Assembly: GCA_034770075.1 (NCBI GenBank)
Contig: JAVJAP010000111.1
Location: forward strand, 124,001-188,000
Reading direction: 5' to 3'
From: Aralia elata
Lineage: Eukaryota; Streptophyta; Magnoliopsida; Apiales; Araliaceae
DNA length: 64,000 bases
Each line of letters begins with the position of its first letter. The first letter of the stretch is position 1. Positions 34,750 to 46,430 of the stretch are shown here, piece after piece. A model generated the notes under the pieces. The model had not been told where the DNA came from. It worked only from the letters and a program-made list of their open reading frames with translations, and made no database searches. A program made the position numbers and the translations under genes.

Positions 34750-35754
34750 GTCATAAAAATAGGTTCCCAACTTTTGTGCTAGTCTTTTGGACCAATGCCA
34801 TAGGCTTATAATACTAATTGCAGATGGTCTAACATTAATACCAACAGTCTATCCTCAATGGGCTGGGTATCACACTTGCACAACTTCATTGGGTCACTCC
34901 TCCTTATCGCCACCCACTTAATAAGGTTACCCTGAATTATTGGGTCTTCCACCTCACACATGTTGATGGCAGCCCATCCTCACATGGTCAGATTATCAAA
35001 TTTATTTGTGAAGCTTAATATACAATATAATGCATTCTTCCATGACCGACCCTCCCCTTGAATTCAATCTGGGTCTATTTATTAAGGTTGGGCCACTCAA
35101 TAATCTCAAATGTCCAATACCACAAGTCCATAATCACTTGCCTCGGATTGGCTTGTTTAATAAATAAATTGGACTAGTCCACTATTAATAACTTCTAGTG
35201 GGGTTATAAGTTATTATTATTATTAATCAAACTGATGACTTCACATAACTCAGTTAAACTTACTATGTTCAATTTAATTGAACATTTAATTAACTTATCA
35301 ATTCCTTGATATTAAACACTTTAGATTAGTCCACTAATTTAAGGAAATCTATTAGTGGAACTAGCAATTAATCTCATTAACTTACTTCATCATAGGTATC
35401 ACCCTGCTTGATCTCCTTCTACCGACTCAGCTCCCTCATGTAATATATAATAGTCATGATACATATTATATATTACCCCCATAACATTTATTAACTACAA
35501 ACATACCATGGTAAAATATCAATAACTCTCTTTCATAAAACAGAAGCTATTTTATTAAGAATAATTTATTTGATTAATAATTCATCATGTTAAAAATAAT
35601 TTACTGCCATTAGTCTAATACCCCCTTTTTAATGCACACCGGTAATCCGGTATGCGCAAATTTAATTACCTCCCTTTATGCCATAAATTGTCTCCAACAA
35701 TTTATTCACATACGGTAAATATATTATTAATATATCCAACACCTTACCTGTATA
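34499..35754 (-). repeat. Part of LTR-like element H between gypsy A and Angela C
   Basis: This stretch is non-coding, and its other side continues at 45032-45342 because Angela C carries the duplication GTATA at 35750-35754 and 45027-45031. I infer an LTR because the 45342 end reads TGTGACGATC on the minus strand and cuts into gypsy B2 Pol. It contains a (TA)n run at 34711-34746, CACACCGGTAATCCGGTATGCG near 35636, and AT-rich sequence. No gene seen. The remainder would lie left of element A, outside the window. Confidence 0.45.
34711..34746. repeat. (TA)n microsatellite
   Basis: A pure AT/TA run, preceded by TGTGTATATATATACACATATG (an inverted repeat) at 34690-34711, inside element H. Confidence 0.85.
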
Positions 35755-37580
35755 TGTTAGATTTGTATATAGCGCGAACATGCAATCAAATTACATAAAT
35801 AGTGCAGAAACGCGATAAAACGGATTTTAAATTTTTTTATACAAACCATCACCAAGATCAATCTATGTGCTCAATTAACGATATAAACGAAAGAGATAGA
35901 GATTAAGAAATTATACCGTTGTAGAACCGTGCTTCCTCGGGTACAAGTTCAACTCCAATTCCTTCACGTTCTCGTTGAATTTCACGGATGAGATTCCTTC
36001 CTTTGATCAACGTTAGCCACCCAAGTGTTTGACCTCTAGAGGTGATCCACCAAGGAAGAATATGTATTCAAGAAGTTGGGTATTGGCAAAACCCTAGTTT
36101 CTATCTCTATAGAAATTACAAGTACTCTCAACAATCTAATGCAAGAGTGTGTAACCCTAATCTATGATAAGACTCTTCTTATTTATAGATGTAGGAATAA
36201 CCCTTCCCTAAACTATTTAGGATTAGGGTTTCTATTATAATTAAACTCCTTTAATTAATTATGCTTCTAATCCAATTAGGAATTCATGGGAGAGTACTTA
36301 TATTAATTAATTCTCAATCTCTATTAGGATTAAATAATAGTAATAGTAATAATAATAATAATAAGACTCCTCTTATTAATTTATATTTAATATTTCCAAA
36401 ATATTAAATAATAAATATTAAGCTATTTAATTTATTCTATCCCTATAGATTAAATTAAATACACTTAACTTATTATTACAATTATGCAATTTACTTCTTA
36501 AATAAATATTTTCCTTTTGCGGTGTGACCCTTTTAGGTTCTCCATATTAAACCGGTTGTGAATAAATCAATTAGAACAATTCTAATTTTATTTAAATAAA
36601 TAAATTAAACTATTTAATTCATTTAAATAAATAATATTTATTCTACAATAAGGCTAAGCCCCCTTAGCGATCAACGATTTTCCAGATAATATAGATTTCA
36701 ACATTAATCACAAAAGAACCTTTCAGTGAGTAGTTACTGTATAATTCAATCCTTCTACCATACAATGTCCCAATTAAATATAAGAGATAGATTTACTGTC
36801 AAGTCTTATTTTATTTAATTATATGTATTTCGATTTCCAAATGCACAACTCTAAATAAAGCAAATTAGAAACTCTTTTCTAATTTCATTCTGCCTTGGCC
36901 AAGGACTACTGAGTTGTCATTTATCGAATCACATAGGACATTCACATATTTTACTAGACGTGGTAGATTCTTTGTTGATCATTCACCTATCTCCATGTAT
37001 AACTTATCATACCCAATCATACCCTTTGATATACCTTAAAGGTCTTAAGGGACATGTCAAAGTATAACTCATCATACACAAGATACTATGATGATCTCAA
37101 GTCAAAGGATCACTTGTACTACTATCACTATAGGAATTCCTGTTGACAGGCGAGTAAAACTCCATTAGGTATTCCTTAGCGAGCCACGTTCAGTGAACTT
37201 ATTCTCCAATAAGCACCTACATACTTGCTTTAGTGTCTCTACACAAATGATTATGAGATCAATCATCCTCTTCTTAAGAGCAAGCAACGTATGTACTAAT
37301 CTATCCGGATTCACTAATCCCCTATTTAGTAATCCAATGATTAGGAACGATTTTAGTTTGTGAGCTATCTTGAATTTAGATCTCATTAGCATGATCACCA
37401 TCATGATTCTAAAAGCGTTGCTCAAAACTATGGGTTTATCACATTTTATATAACAGCACCATATAGATAATATGAAATGCCGTTTAAGAAAATCAATTCT
37501 TTTATTAATAAATGAATAAGATTACAAAGTATATGCTACATCATATCAAATATGATTGGCTTGTGTGTATACTACTTTCA
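35755..37580 (-). repeat. 3' LTR of Angela element C
   Basis: 1826 bp, TGTTAGATTTG to CTACTTTCA on the + strand, with the long U3 variant. It directly follows the PPT at 37581-37590 on the minus strand. Confidence 0.95.
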
Positions 37581-37590
37581 ATCTCCCACT
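37581..37590 (-). other. Polypurine tract of Angela C
   Basis: AGTGGGAGAT on the minus strand lies adjacent to the 3' LTR. The pol stop TAG (37595-37597) is only a few bases upstream, the usual compact arrangement of copia elements. Confidence 0.9.
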
Positions 37591-37594
37591 TGCA

Positions 37595-39068
37595 CTAAAG
37601 CCAATCGCTATGGTATCTAATACCCATCTTCTCTAAGTGACGATCAAACTGTTGTTGTGTTAAAGCTTTAGTAAATGGATCTGCAATGTTGTCTTGAGAG
37701 TCCACGCTCCAGGGTGACAACTCCTCTTTCAATGATCTCTCTAATCAAATGAAACCGCCGCAACACGTGTTTAGATTTCTGATGAGACCTGGGTTCCTTA
37801 GCCTGCGCAACAGCTCCGTTGTTGTCACAGAATAAAGGTATAACTCCTCTAATGCTAGGAACCACTCCAAGTTCAGTTACGAACTTCTTCATCCAAACAG
37901 CTTCTTTTGCAACTTCACTTGCAGCTATGTACTCTGCCTCTGTCACTGAATCAGCAACTGTTTGCTGCTTGGAACTCTTCCAACTCACTGCGCCACCGTT
38001 TAAGGTAAACACGTACCCTGAAACGGATTTACTGTCATCTTGGTCCATTTGAAAATTTGACTCTGTATAGCCCTCTAGTTTCAATTCAGACCCACCGTAG
38101 ATAAGAAATACATCCTTAGTTCTTCTCAAGTACTTTAGGATGTTTTTTACTGCCTTCCAGTGCTCTTCTCCTGGATTCGACTGATATATGCTCGTTACAC
38201 TAAGTGCATGAGCGACATCTGGTCTAGTACATATCATACCGCACATGATAGATCCTATTGCGGAAGCATAAGGAATCTTACTCATTCGGTCTCTCTCCTC
38301 AGGTGTCTTTGGGGCCTGTTTTTTGGAGAGATATATTCCATGGCTCATCGGTATGAGACCTCTCTTGGAATCTTCCATACTAAACTTCTTTAGCATCGAG
38401 TCAATGTACTTTCCTTGGGTCAAGCCCAACATCCTTTTAGATCTATCTCTATAGATCTTTATCCCCAAAATATAGGATGCCTCACCCAAGTCCTTCATGG
38501 AGAAGTGTTTAGATAACCAAATTTTGATCGACTGTAGCATAGGAACATCATTCCCTATCAGTAATATATCATCAACGTATAATACAAGGAATGAAACAGC
38601 GCTCCCACTAACCTTCTTGTACACACAAGGTTCATCCTCATTTTTGATAAAATCAAACATTTTGATTATCTCATCAAAATGGATGTTCCATCTTCGAGAA
38701 GCTTGCTTCAATCCATAAATAGATCGTTGTAGCTTACAGACTTGGTTTGTTCCAACCGTTGAAACAAACCCCTCTGGCTGTATCATATATACATTCTCCT
38801 CAAGCTCTCCATTGAGGAAGGTTGTTTTCACGTCCATTTGCCAGATCTCGTAGTCATAATAAGCTGCAATTGCAAGCAAAATCCGAAGGGACTTGAGCAT
38901 AGCTACTGGTGAAAAGGTTTCATCATAGTCAACTCCTTGTCTTTGTTTGAATCATTTTGCAACCAGTCGAGCCTTATAGGTCTCTACCTTGCCATCCGCT
39001 CCAGTCTTTCTCTTAAATACCCATTTACATCTAATAGGCTTAATGCCCTCAGGTGGTGAAACCAAAGT
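37595..39068 (-). pseudogene. Angela C reverse transcriptase-RNase H
   Basis: A 410-codon frame (38900-37668) holds most of RT and RNase H. Motifs are WQMDVKTTFLNGELEENVYM, SIYGLKQASRRWN, intact LYVDDILLIGND at the catalytic site, and the RNase H segment GYTESNFQMDQDDSKSVSGY, where the expected first catalytic Asp (YTDASF in relatives) reads Glu. RT begins further upstream, with stops at LVAK (TGA) and MYGN (TAA). A frameshift near 37700 moves the last ~35 codons to another frame, which ends at TAG 37595-37597. The enzyme would copy RNA to DNA in the particle. Confidence 0.9.
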
Positions 39069-40541
39069 CCATACTTAGTTTCCATACATGGAGTCCATCT
39101 CGGATTTCATGGCTTTTAGCCATTTCTCTGAGTCTTCACTACTCATAGCCTCTTCGTAAGTCAATGGATCATCATCATCTATGATGCGTACCTCATCATC
39201 ATCCTCTATGATGAATCTATACCTTTCAGGTATCTTCGGTACTCTTCCAGATTTACGAATAGGTAGTGGTACAGTAGGTTCTTCTACTTGGTCAGGTACC
39301 TGACTTTGATCCGTAGTATTTTGTGGTTCTTGAACTTCTTCAAGATATATCTTACTCCCACTGACCCCTTCAAGGATAAACTCCTTTTCCAAGAAGGCAG
39401 CGTATTTCGCAACAAACACCTTTTGATCAGTAGGATGATAGAAATAATACCCTTATGTTTCTTTAGGGTATCCCACGAATCTATATTTGTCGGATCTAGT
39501 CTTCAGCTTATCATGTTCAAACCTTTTGACATAAGCTGGACAACCCCAAGTCTTAACATGCTTAAGATTTGGTTTCCTCCCTGTCCATATCTCATATGGG
39601 GTCTTTGGGATGGATTTGGTAGGTACCTTGTTAAGTAGGTATGCAGCCGATTCTAGGGCATAACCCCAGAAGGATACTGGAAGGTCGGTAAAACTCATCA
39701 TGGAATGAACCATGTCCAACAATGTTCGATTTCTCCTTTCAGATACACCATTCAACTGTGGCGTCCCTGGTGGAGTCCATTGTGAGATTATACCATTTTC
39801 TTTGAGACAATTGAGAAACTCATTGGTGAAGTATTCCCCTCCTCGATCCGATCGAAGAATCTTAATACTCTTACCAGTTTGCTTCTCTACTTCACTTCTG
39901 AATTTTTTGAACTTTTCAAACGATCCAGATTTGTATTTCATTAAATACACATATCCAAATCTAGAATGATCATCACTGAAAGTAATAAAATAAGAATACT
40001 ATCCTCGTGCATTCGTTGTCATAGGTCCACATACGTCTGTGTGTACCAACGCTAACAACTCTGTAACTCTTTCTCCTTTTCCAGTAAAAGAAGATTTAGT
40101 CATTTTACCCATGAGACAAGATTCAGAAGTTGGATATGATTCGTAATCAGATAGCTCTAAAAGCCCATCTTTATGCAACTTGGATAATCTTGTTTCATTG
40201 ATATGACCGAGTCTATAGTGCCACATAAAGGTATAATTAACATAATCTCTTTTTCTTTTCTTAATTTGTTCAATTTGAAGTATATTTTCATGCAAGTCAA
40301 GTATGTAAAGTCCATTCAGTAGATTGCCAACACCATATAAAATATTTTTATTATAAATAGAACAACTATTGTTCTTTATTATAACATCAAAACCATCCAT
40401 ATCCAATACAGAAATTGAAATAATGTTTCTAATAAGTGTCCAAACATAATAACAATTATTTAAACTAATGAACTTCCCCGAAGGCAGTGCTAAACAATAA
40501 GTCCCTACAGCTAATGCAGCAACCTTTGCTCCATTTCCCAC
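39069..40541 (-). pseudogene. Angela C integrase
   Basis: The 40541-39999 frame carries the GAG-pre-integrase finger (HYRLGHINETRL ... ESCLMGK) and HTDVCGPM with the first catalytic Asp. 39950-39453 carries ILRSDRGGEYFTNEFLN and the catalytic Glu region TPQLNGVSERRNRTLLDM. 39419-39075 is the acidic C-terminal linker (RKSGRVPKIPERYRFII). Single stops separate the frames: GGATAG before YSYFITF and TAA after YPKET. All DDE residues are visible, so the enzyme is broken by stops only. Confidence 0.9.
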
Positions 40542-41525
40542 TCATAGGACGACTTCATCCTTGTTCAGCTTTCTACTTCTGCTTAGTCCCTGCATATTAT
40601 TACATATGTGAGAACTACAGCCGGTATCCAATACGCAAGTAGAATTTTGACTTTCAGAAAAATTAATTTCAATCATGAACAAACCTAGATCGGAAGTCAA
40701 AGCTTCTCCAAGCTTCTTCTGGTCCGCAAGATACTCCTTGCAGTTCCTCTTCTAGTGTCCCGGCTTATTGCAATGGTAGCAAATTCCTTTGCTATCTGGA
40801 TCAGGTTTCTTTTTATCCTTTCTCTTCGCCTTGCCCTTAGCCTTCTTGTTTTTCTTCTTTTCAGAAGATACCTTGGGCCTCTTCCTTTTCTTGGAAGAAT
40901 CATCCACTAGTAAGACTTGGTTCTTGTTGGATGAGAAGTGACCTTCAGCAGTTTTCAACATGTTAAGTAACTCAGGCAAGCTGACGTCCAACTTATTCAT
41001 GTGAAAATTCACAACAAATTGTGAGAAGGTGTCCGGGAGTGACCGCAAGATCAAATCTTGACTTAACTCCCCATCCATCACGAACCCAAGCTGTCCAAGT
41101 TGTTCAATCAGATTGATCATCTTAAGGACATGAGTCTCAACAGTAGTGCCCTCGGTCATACGAGATCGGAAGAGCTCCTTAGATATCTGATATCTAGCAG
41201 TCCTACTCTACTCACCATACAACTCCTTGAGGTGCAGCAATATAGTAGGAGCATCCATAGTTTCATGCTGATGCTGAAGCTCGTTACTCATGGATGCGAG
41301 CATGATGCATTGAGCCAAGATTGCATCATCTTGCCACTTTCTGAAAGTAGCAATCTCTTCCTCAGAGGCTGTTTCTGCAACATTTGCAAGGACTGGTGAA
41401 TTTAGGACATAAAAAATCTTTTCAACAGTGAGAACAATTCTCAGATTCCTTAACCAGTCCGTGTAATTCGGTCCGGTCAGTTTGTTAGCATCAAGTATAC
41501 TACACAGTGATAGTGAGTTTGACAT
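40542..41525 (-). pseudogene. Angela C gag and protease
   Basis: The likely start is Met at 41525 (MSNSLSLCSILDANKL). Gag carries NYTDWLRNLRIVL, QCIMLASMSNELQH and RSLPDTFSQFVVNFHMNK. A Lys-rich stretch and one CCHC knuckle (CYHCNKPGH, then TAG for Trp, KRNC) follow. Protease DTGCSSHIC is near 40628-40602. An additional stop lies near 41210. Gag forms the particle; the protease would cut the polyprotein. Confidence 0.88.
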
Positions 41526-43185
41526 TTTTAAATTCTGCATGTGAAATAGATAACATTTTAGCATACATTCATTTAATTAATTACCAAAATAAATTAGGTC
41601 TTTATTTAAATTGGTATCTCCCATTATTTTCATCAAACTATATTACCCTCAATATATATAGTTCGGCAAATCTAATTAAAGTTTTGCTAGTGAGATTAAG
41701 GACCTCATTTCAAATGTATATAGCCTTGTGGTGACACAACAAACGATATATAAATAAATAGGTAGACAACTATTGTCAATTACATCACTATGTAACTCCT
41801 TTTATTTTGCCTCTTAGATTATTTTGATCAAGTGGTGACACATCCGAATCAAAATTATCCAAGTTAAGTCCAACCTAGCACTTCCATATATTCGAAAGAA
41901 AAACACTGTCCTTGTGGTGACACAACAAAACAGCATCGTTCAGTCTATTTATAAGCATCAAATGTGATAAAGCAACATCTTAAATATTTAATACTTGCCT
42001 TGTGGTGACACAACAACCTCATATTAAACATTTAATACTCTATTGCTTTACCATGCTAGAAGGCGACGTTCGATATTCCAAATATTTTTGAACGCTTAGG
42101 ACTTAATATGATTTCTTTGAGGGGTTTATTATTATTAGTCTCATCTTGTTTAGCGCGCATGCACATATATATATAAAATACGCGTCATATTATTTAACAT
42201 GCGAAGCATGTTGTATAATATATAATATATACATAGTAAGCATGCACATATAGAATACTATATTCTACCGGGACTGATTATGGACTTTTATTCTAGTTTG
42301 GTTCACTAGAGCTACCAAGTGAACCAAAAGGTCAAACCTAGGGTGCAAGAATAAAATTTAAATATAACTATTACATTTAAACTCGGGCTCCAATACAAAC
42401 GGGTCTTCAAGCGCTCCTTGCTCCTTTGTCTCTAATTCTTCAAAATTAATTCTAACTAGTCCTATTATATAAACTATTTACAATAAATAGAAACCTTGGT
42501 CAGCAATCAATTGGAAGTACAAAGGAGGGAGATAGAATTTACATTAAGAAAAATTAGAGAAGACGAGGTACGCAGACGCCATTTACAAAAACCTATACAT
42601 TCAAGCATCCTCTAAAATAATTCCAATCACACATTGGTCAATAGTCCATAACCAATCCCTATTTATTATCATACATATCTCTATATGTATCAATAAATAA
42701 AATTCATCCCATGAATAATAAAATCATTCCATATATGCATTGATATCAATTAATGGGCAAAAGTTTTGCTAATATTTAGTTTTGAAACAAAATAAACTCT
42801 TTTATTTTAATCAAAAACCAAATCCAAATTAAACTCCTTTAATTTTAGCAATCTGAAATCCTATTCCAGATAAAATAAACATCTTTATTTTAAACTTATA
42901 TCAATTAAATAAACCATTTATTTTAATTAAAGGAAAAGATTATTTTTCGGATTCTGCTGTCCGGCGCAGCTGCGCCTAGAATGAACTGGGAAACGGCGCA
43001 GCTGCGCTGAACCCCAGAAACGATTTTTCTGGGTTTGGGCGCAGCTGCGCTCCAGAATGAACTGGAGCCGACGCAGCTGCGCCGCGTAACAAATTCAGAA
43101 AAACGGATTCTGCCCAAAAATTTTGATCCAATCGCATACCATACACACATGGAATCATCAAAATCGATAATTAGCACAAGTTTAG
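41526..43185 (-). other. Non-coding leader of Angela C
   Basis: AT-rich leader between PBS and gag without a gene. It contains hairpin motifs CCTTGTGGTGACACAACAA at 41724-41742, 41910-41928 and 41998-42016, plus a degenerate one at 41831-41845, and the GCGCAGCTGCGC palindrome cluster at 42963-43083 (four copies). It is shorter than in B and E because of length changes in the AT-rich part near 42760-42900. Confidence 0.75.
42963..43083. repeat. Four GCGCAGCTGCGC-type palindromes in the Angela C leader
   Basis: GGCGCAGCTGCGCC, GGCGCAGCTGCGCTG, GGGCGCAGCTGCGCTCC and GACGCAGCTGCGCC are spaced by copies of AGAATGAACTGG, which also pair with CCAGTTCATTCT in part. This is the best-preserved example of the cluster in the window. 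Confidence 0.8.
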
Positions 43186-43197
43186 GCTCTGATACCA
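43186..43197 (-). other. Primer-binding site of Angela C
   Basis: GCTCTGATACCA on the + strand equals TGGTATCAGAGC on the element strand, one base from the 5' LTR at 43199. Confidence 0.95.
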
Positions 43198-43198
43198 C

Positions 43199-45026
43199 TG
43201 TTAGATTTGTATATAACGCGAACATGCAATCAAATTACATAAATAGTGCGAAAACGCGATAAAACGGATTTTAAAATTTTTTATACAAACCATCACCAAG
43301 ATCAATCTATGTGCTCAATTAACGATATAAACGAAACAGATAGAGATTAATAAATTATACCCTTATAGAACCGTGCTTCCTCGGGTACAAGTTCAACTCC
43401 AATTCCTTCACGTTCTCGTTGAATTTCATGGATGAGATTCCTTCCTTTGATCAACGTTGGCCACCCAAGTGTTTGGCCTCTAGAGGTGATCCACCAAGGA
43501 AGAATAAGTATTCACGAAGTTGGGTATTGGCAAAATCATAGTTTCTATCTCTATAGAAATTACAAGTACTCTCCACAATCTAATGCAAGAGTGTGTAACT
43601 CTAATCTATGATAAGACTCCTCTTATTTATAGATGTAGGAATAACCCTTCCCTAAACTATTTAGGATTAGAGTTTCTATTATAATTAAACTCATTTAATT
43701 AATTATGCTTCTAATCCAATTAGGAATTCATGGGAGAGTACTTCTATTAATTAATTCTCAATCCCTATTAGGAATTAAATAATAATAATAATAGTAATAA
43801 TAATAATAATAAGACTCCTCTTATTAATTTATATTTAATATATCAAAAATATTAAATAATAAATATTAAGCTATTTAATTTATTCTATCCCCATAGATTA
43901 AATTAAATACACTTAACTTATTATTACAATTATGCCATTTACTTCTTAAATAAATATTTTCCTTTTGCGGTGTGACCCTTTAGGTTCTCCATATTAAACC
44001 GGTTGTGAATAAATCAATTAGAACAATTCTAATTTTATTTAAATAAATAAATTAAACTATTTAATTCATTTAAATAAATAATATTTATTCTACAATAAGG
44101 GTAAGCCCCCTTAGCGATCAACGACTTTCCAGATAATATAGATTTCAACATTAATCACAAAGGAACCTTTCAGTGAATAGTTACTGTACAATTCAATCCT
44201 TCTACCATACAATGTCCCAATTAAATATAAGACATGGATTTACTGTCAATCTTATTTTATTTAATTATATGTATTTCGATTTCCAAATGCACAACTCTAA
44301 ATAATGCAAATTAGAAACTCTTTTCTAATTTCATTCTGCCTTGGCCAAGGACTATTGAGTTGTTATTTATCGAATCACATAGGACATTCACATCTTTTAC
44401 TAGACGTGGTAGATTCTTTGTTGATCATTCACCTATCTCCATGTACAACTTATTATACCCAATCATACCCTTTGATATACCCTAAAGGTCTTAAGGGTCA
44501 TGTCAAAGTATAACTCATCATACACAAGATACTATGATGATCTCAAGTCCAAGGATCACTTGTACTACTATCACTATAGGAATTCCTATTGACAGGCGAG
44601 TAAAACTCCATTAGGTATTCCTTAGCGAGCCACGTTCAGTGAACTTATTCTCCAATAAGCACCTACATACTTGCTTTAGTGTCTCTACACAAATGATTAT
44701 GAGATCAATCATCCTCTTCTTAAGAGCAAGCAACGTATGTACTAATCTATCCGGATTCACTAATCCTCTATTTAGTAATCCAACGATTAGGAACGATTTT
44801 AGTTTGTGAGCTATCTTGAATTTAGATCTCATTAGCATGATCACCATCATGATTCTAAAAGCATTGCTCAAAACAATGGGTTTATCACATTTAATATAAC
44901 AGCACCATGTAGATAATATAAAATGCCTTTTAAGAAAATCAATTCTTTTATTAATAAATGAATAAGATTACAAAGTATATGCTACATCATATCAAATATG
45001 ATTGGCTTGTGTGCATACTAATTTCA
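43199..45026 (-). repeat. 5' LTR of Angela element C
   Basis: 1828 bp, TGTTAGATTTG to CTAATTTCA on the + strand (one change in the terminal CTACTTTCA). Long U3 variant. The TATA box is TCTTATTTATAG (reverse complement) at 43621-43632. Right flank GTATA. Confidence 0.95.
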
Positions 45027-45031
45027 GTATA

Positions 45032-45342
45032 CTTATATAAGACCACATACATTCTCATAGGCGGTAAAATACTAGAATAGTAATTTTGTATCCTTTGATC
45101 TTCTCTTTCCTTTAATAAATTATTTTCCGCAATTTATTAACAAATGCCAAAATAATATCTCTACTCATTTCCTTTTCCCCTCCTACAAATTGTTTTCAAT
45201 AACAACTTATTGTTTTCAAATTATCCCATTGCACAACACATAATTACTTATGCCAAATCCTATTTACATAATAAGTCGAATAATAAGAATTATACATATA
45301 TAAATTCTTATTATACCTTTTCTGAAAACTCTGATCGTCACA
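45032..45342 (-). repeat. Terminal part of LTR-like element H
   Basis: On the minus strand it begins TGTGACGATCAGAGTTTTC at 45342, exactly where the Pol reading of gypsy B2 stops resembling its relatives (after HVIEYE). The TGTGACG start is typical of gypsy LTRs. The expected target duplication would be TTCAT (45343-45347), but the other end is outside the window. Continues at 34499-35754 across Angela C. No coding content. Confidence 0.5.
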
Positions 45343-46430
45343 TTCATATTCAATTACATGTTTATGGTCTTGCTTATAAGGTCGCAAAACTGACACGTGA
45401 AACATATTATGTATATATTCTAACTCAGGAGGTAAGGCTACTTCGTATGCCACCTTTCCTACCCTTTTTAATACTTCAAATGGTCTTATAAATCTTGGAC
45501 TTAGTTTCCATTCCTTCCCAAATCGTATCTTCCCTTTGTAAGGAGACACCTTCAATATACATATGACCCAACTTCAAAGTCTCTTTTCTGGCGATGCTGT
45601 TCTGCACACTTTTTCTGTCGATCTTGAGCCGTTACTAGTCGTGCGCATATTAGTTTAACAATTTTTGCAGTCTACTGCACCAATTATGGTCCCAACAGTT
45701 GACGTTCTCCTACCTCTTCCCAGCACAGTGGCGTTCTGCACTTTCTCCCCTATAACGATTCGTAAGGCGACATGCCTATACTTGCGTGATAGCTATTATT
45801 GTAAGCAAAATCTACTAAAGGTAGGTGGTCGTCCCAACTGCCCTTAAAGCCCATCACACATGCATGTAGCATATATTCTAGGGTCTGAATTGTTTGCTCG
45901 CTCTGCCCATCTGTTTGAGGATGATATGTCTGCTCAACCTCAATTGCGTTCCCATTTGTTCTTGCAAACTCTTCAGGAAGTTCGACGTGAACCGCTGATC
46001 CCGGTCTGACATAATCGAAACTGGTACCCCATGTCGAGAAATAATTTCCTTAATATAGAGTTTAGCTAATTGGCCTAGATTAAATCTATAACACATACAG
46101 TGTCGTATCCCTTCTATGTTGTTGGAAGTCCTACCACAAAATCCATCGTGATATGCTCCCATTTCCACTCCCGAATTTCTAATGATTATAATAACCCACT
46201 TGGTCTTTGATGTTCGGCCTTGACTTTTTGACAAGTCAGGCACCTATTGACGCACTTCACGACTTCCCTCTTCATGTTTGGCCACAAAAAATATTATCAG
46301 AGGTCTTGATACATCTTGATACCACCAGGATGTATCGAGTACCTCGAATAATGGGCCTCTTACAAAATTTCTTCTTTTAGCTCCGGTACTGACGGAACCC
46401 AAATTCTTCCTTCACACCTTATTACTCCGC
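45343..46430 (-). pseudogene. Gypsy B2 integrase, truncated before the chromodomain
   Basis: Core pieces: FNLGQLAKLYIKEIISRHGV and PVSIMSDRDQRFTSNFLKSL (46100-45960), then WDDHLPLVDFAYNNSYHAS and GRKCRTPLCW near 45840-45730 in other frames. The C-terminal module (45555-45345) has KGKIRFGKEWKLSPRFI and YIHNMFHVSVLRPY. It ends in non-homologous sequence at 45342, so the chromodomain seen in element A is cut off. Several frameshifts and stops. Confidence 0.8.

Larger units (their letters stand above)
35755..45026 (-). mobile_element. Angela-like Ty1/copia element C, best-preserved copy
   Basis: A complete 9272-bp element with perfect duplication GTATA (35750-35754 and 45027-45031), perfect PBS and PPT, and a nearly continuous gag-PR-INT-RT-RH reading on the minus strand. 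It is interrupted by a few stops and one or more late frameshifts. RT and RNase H motifs (YYDYEIWQMDVKTTFLNG, LYVDDILLIGN, GIKIYRDRSKRMLGLTQGKY) match the Angela/BARE lineage as I know it. By hand about 9 differences occur in the first ~240 LTR bases, so it is older than E. It is inserted in LTR-like element H. Confidence 0.95.
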
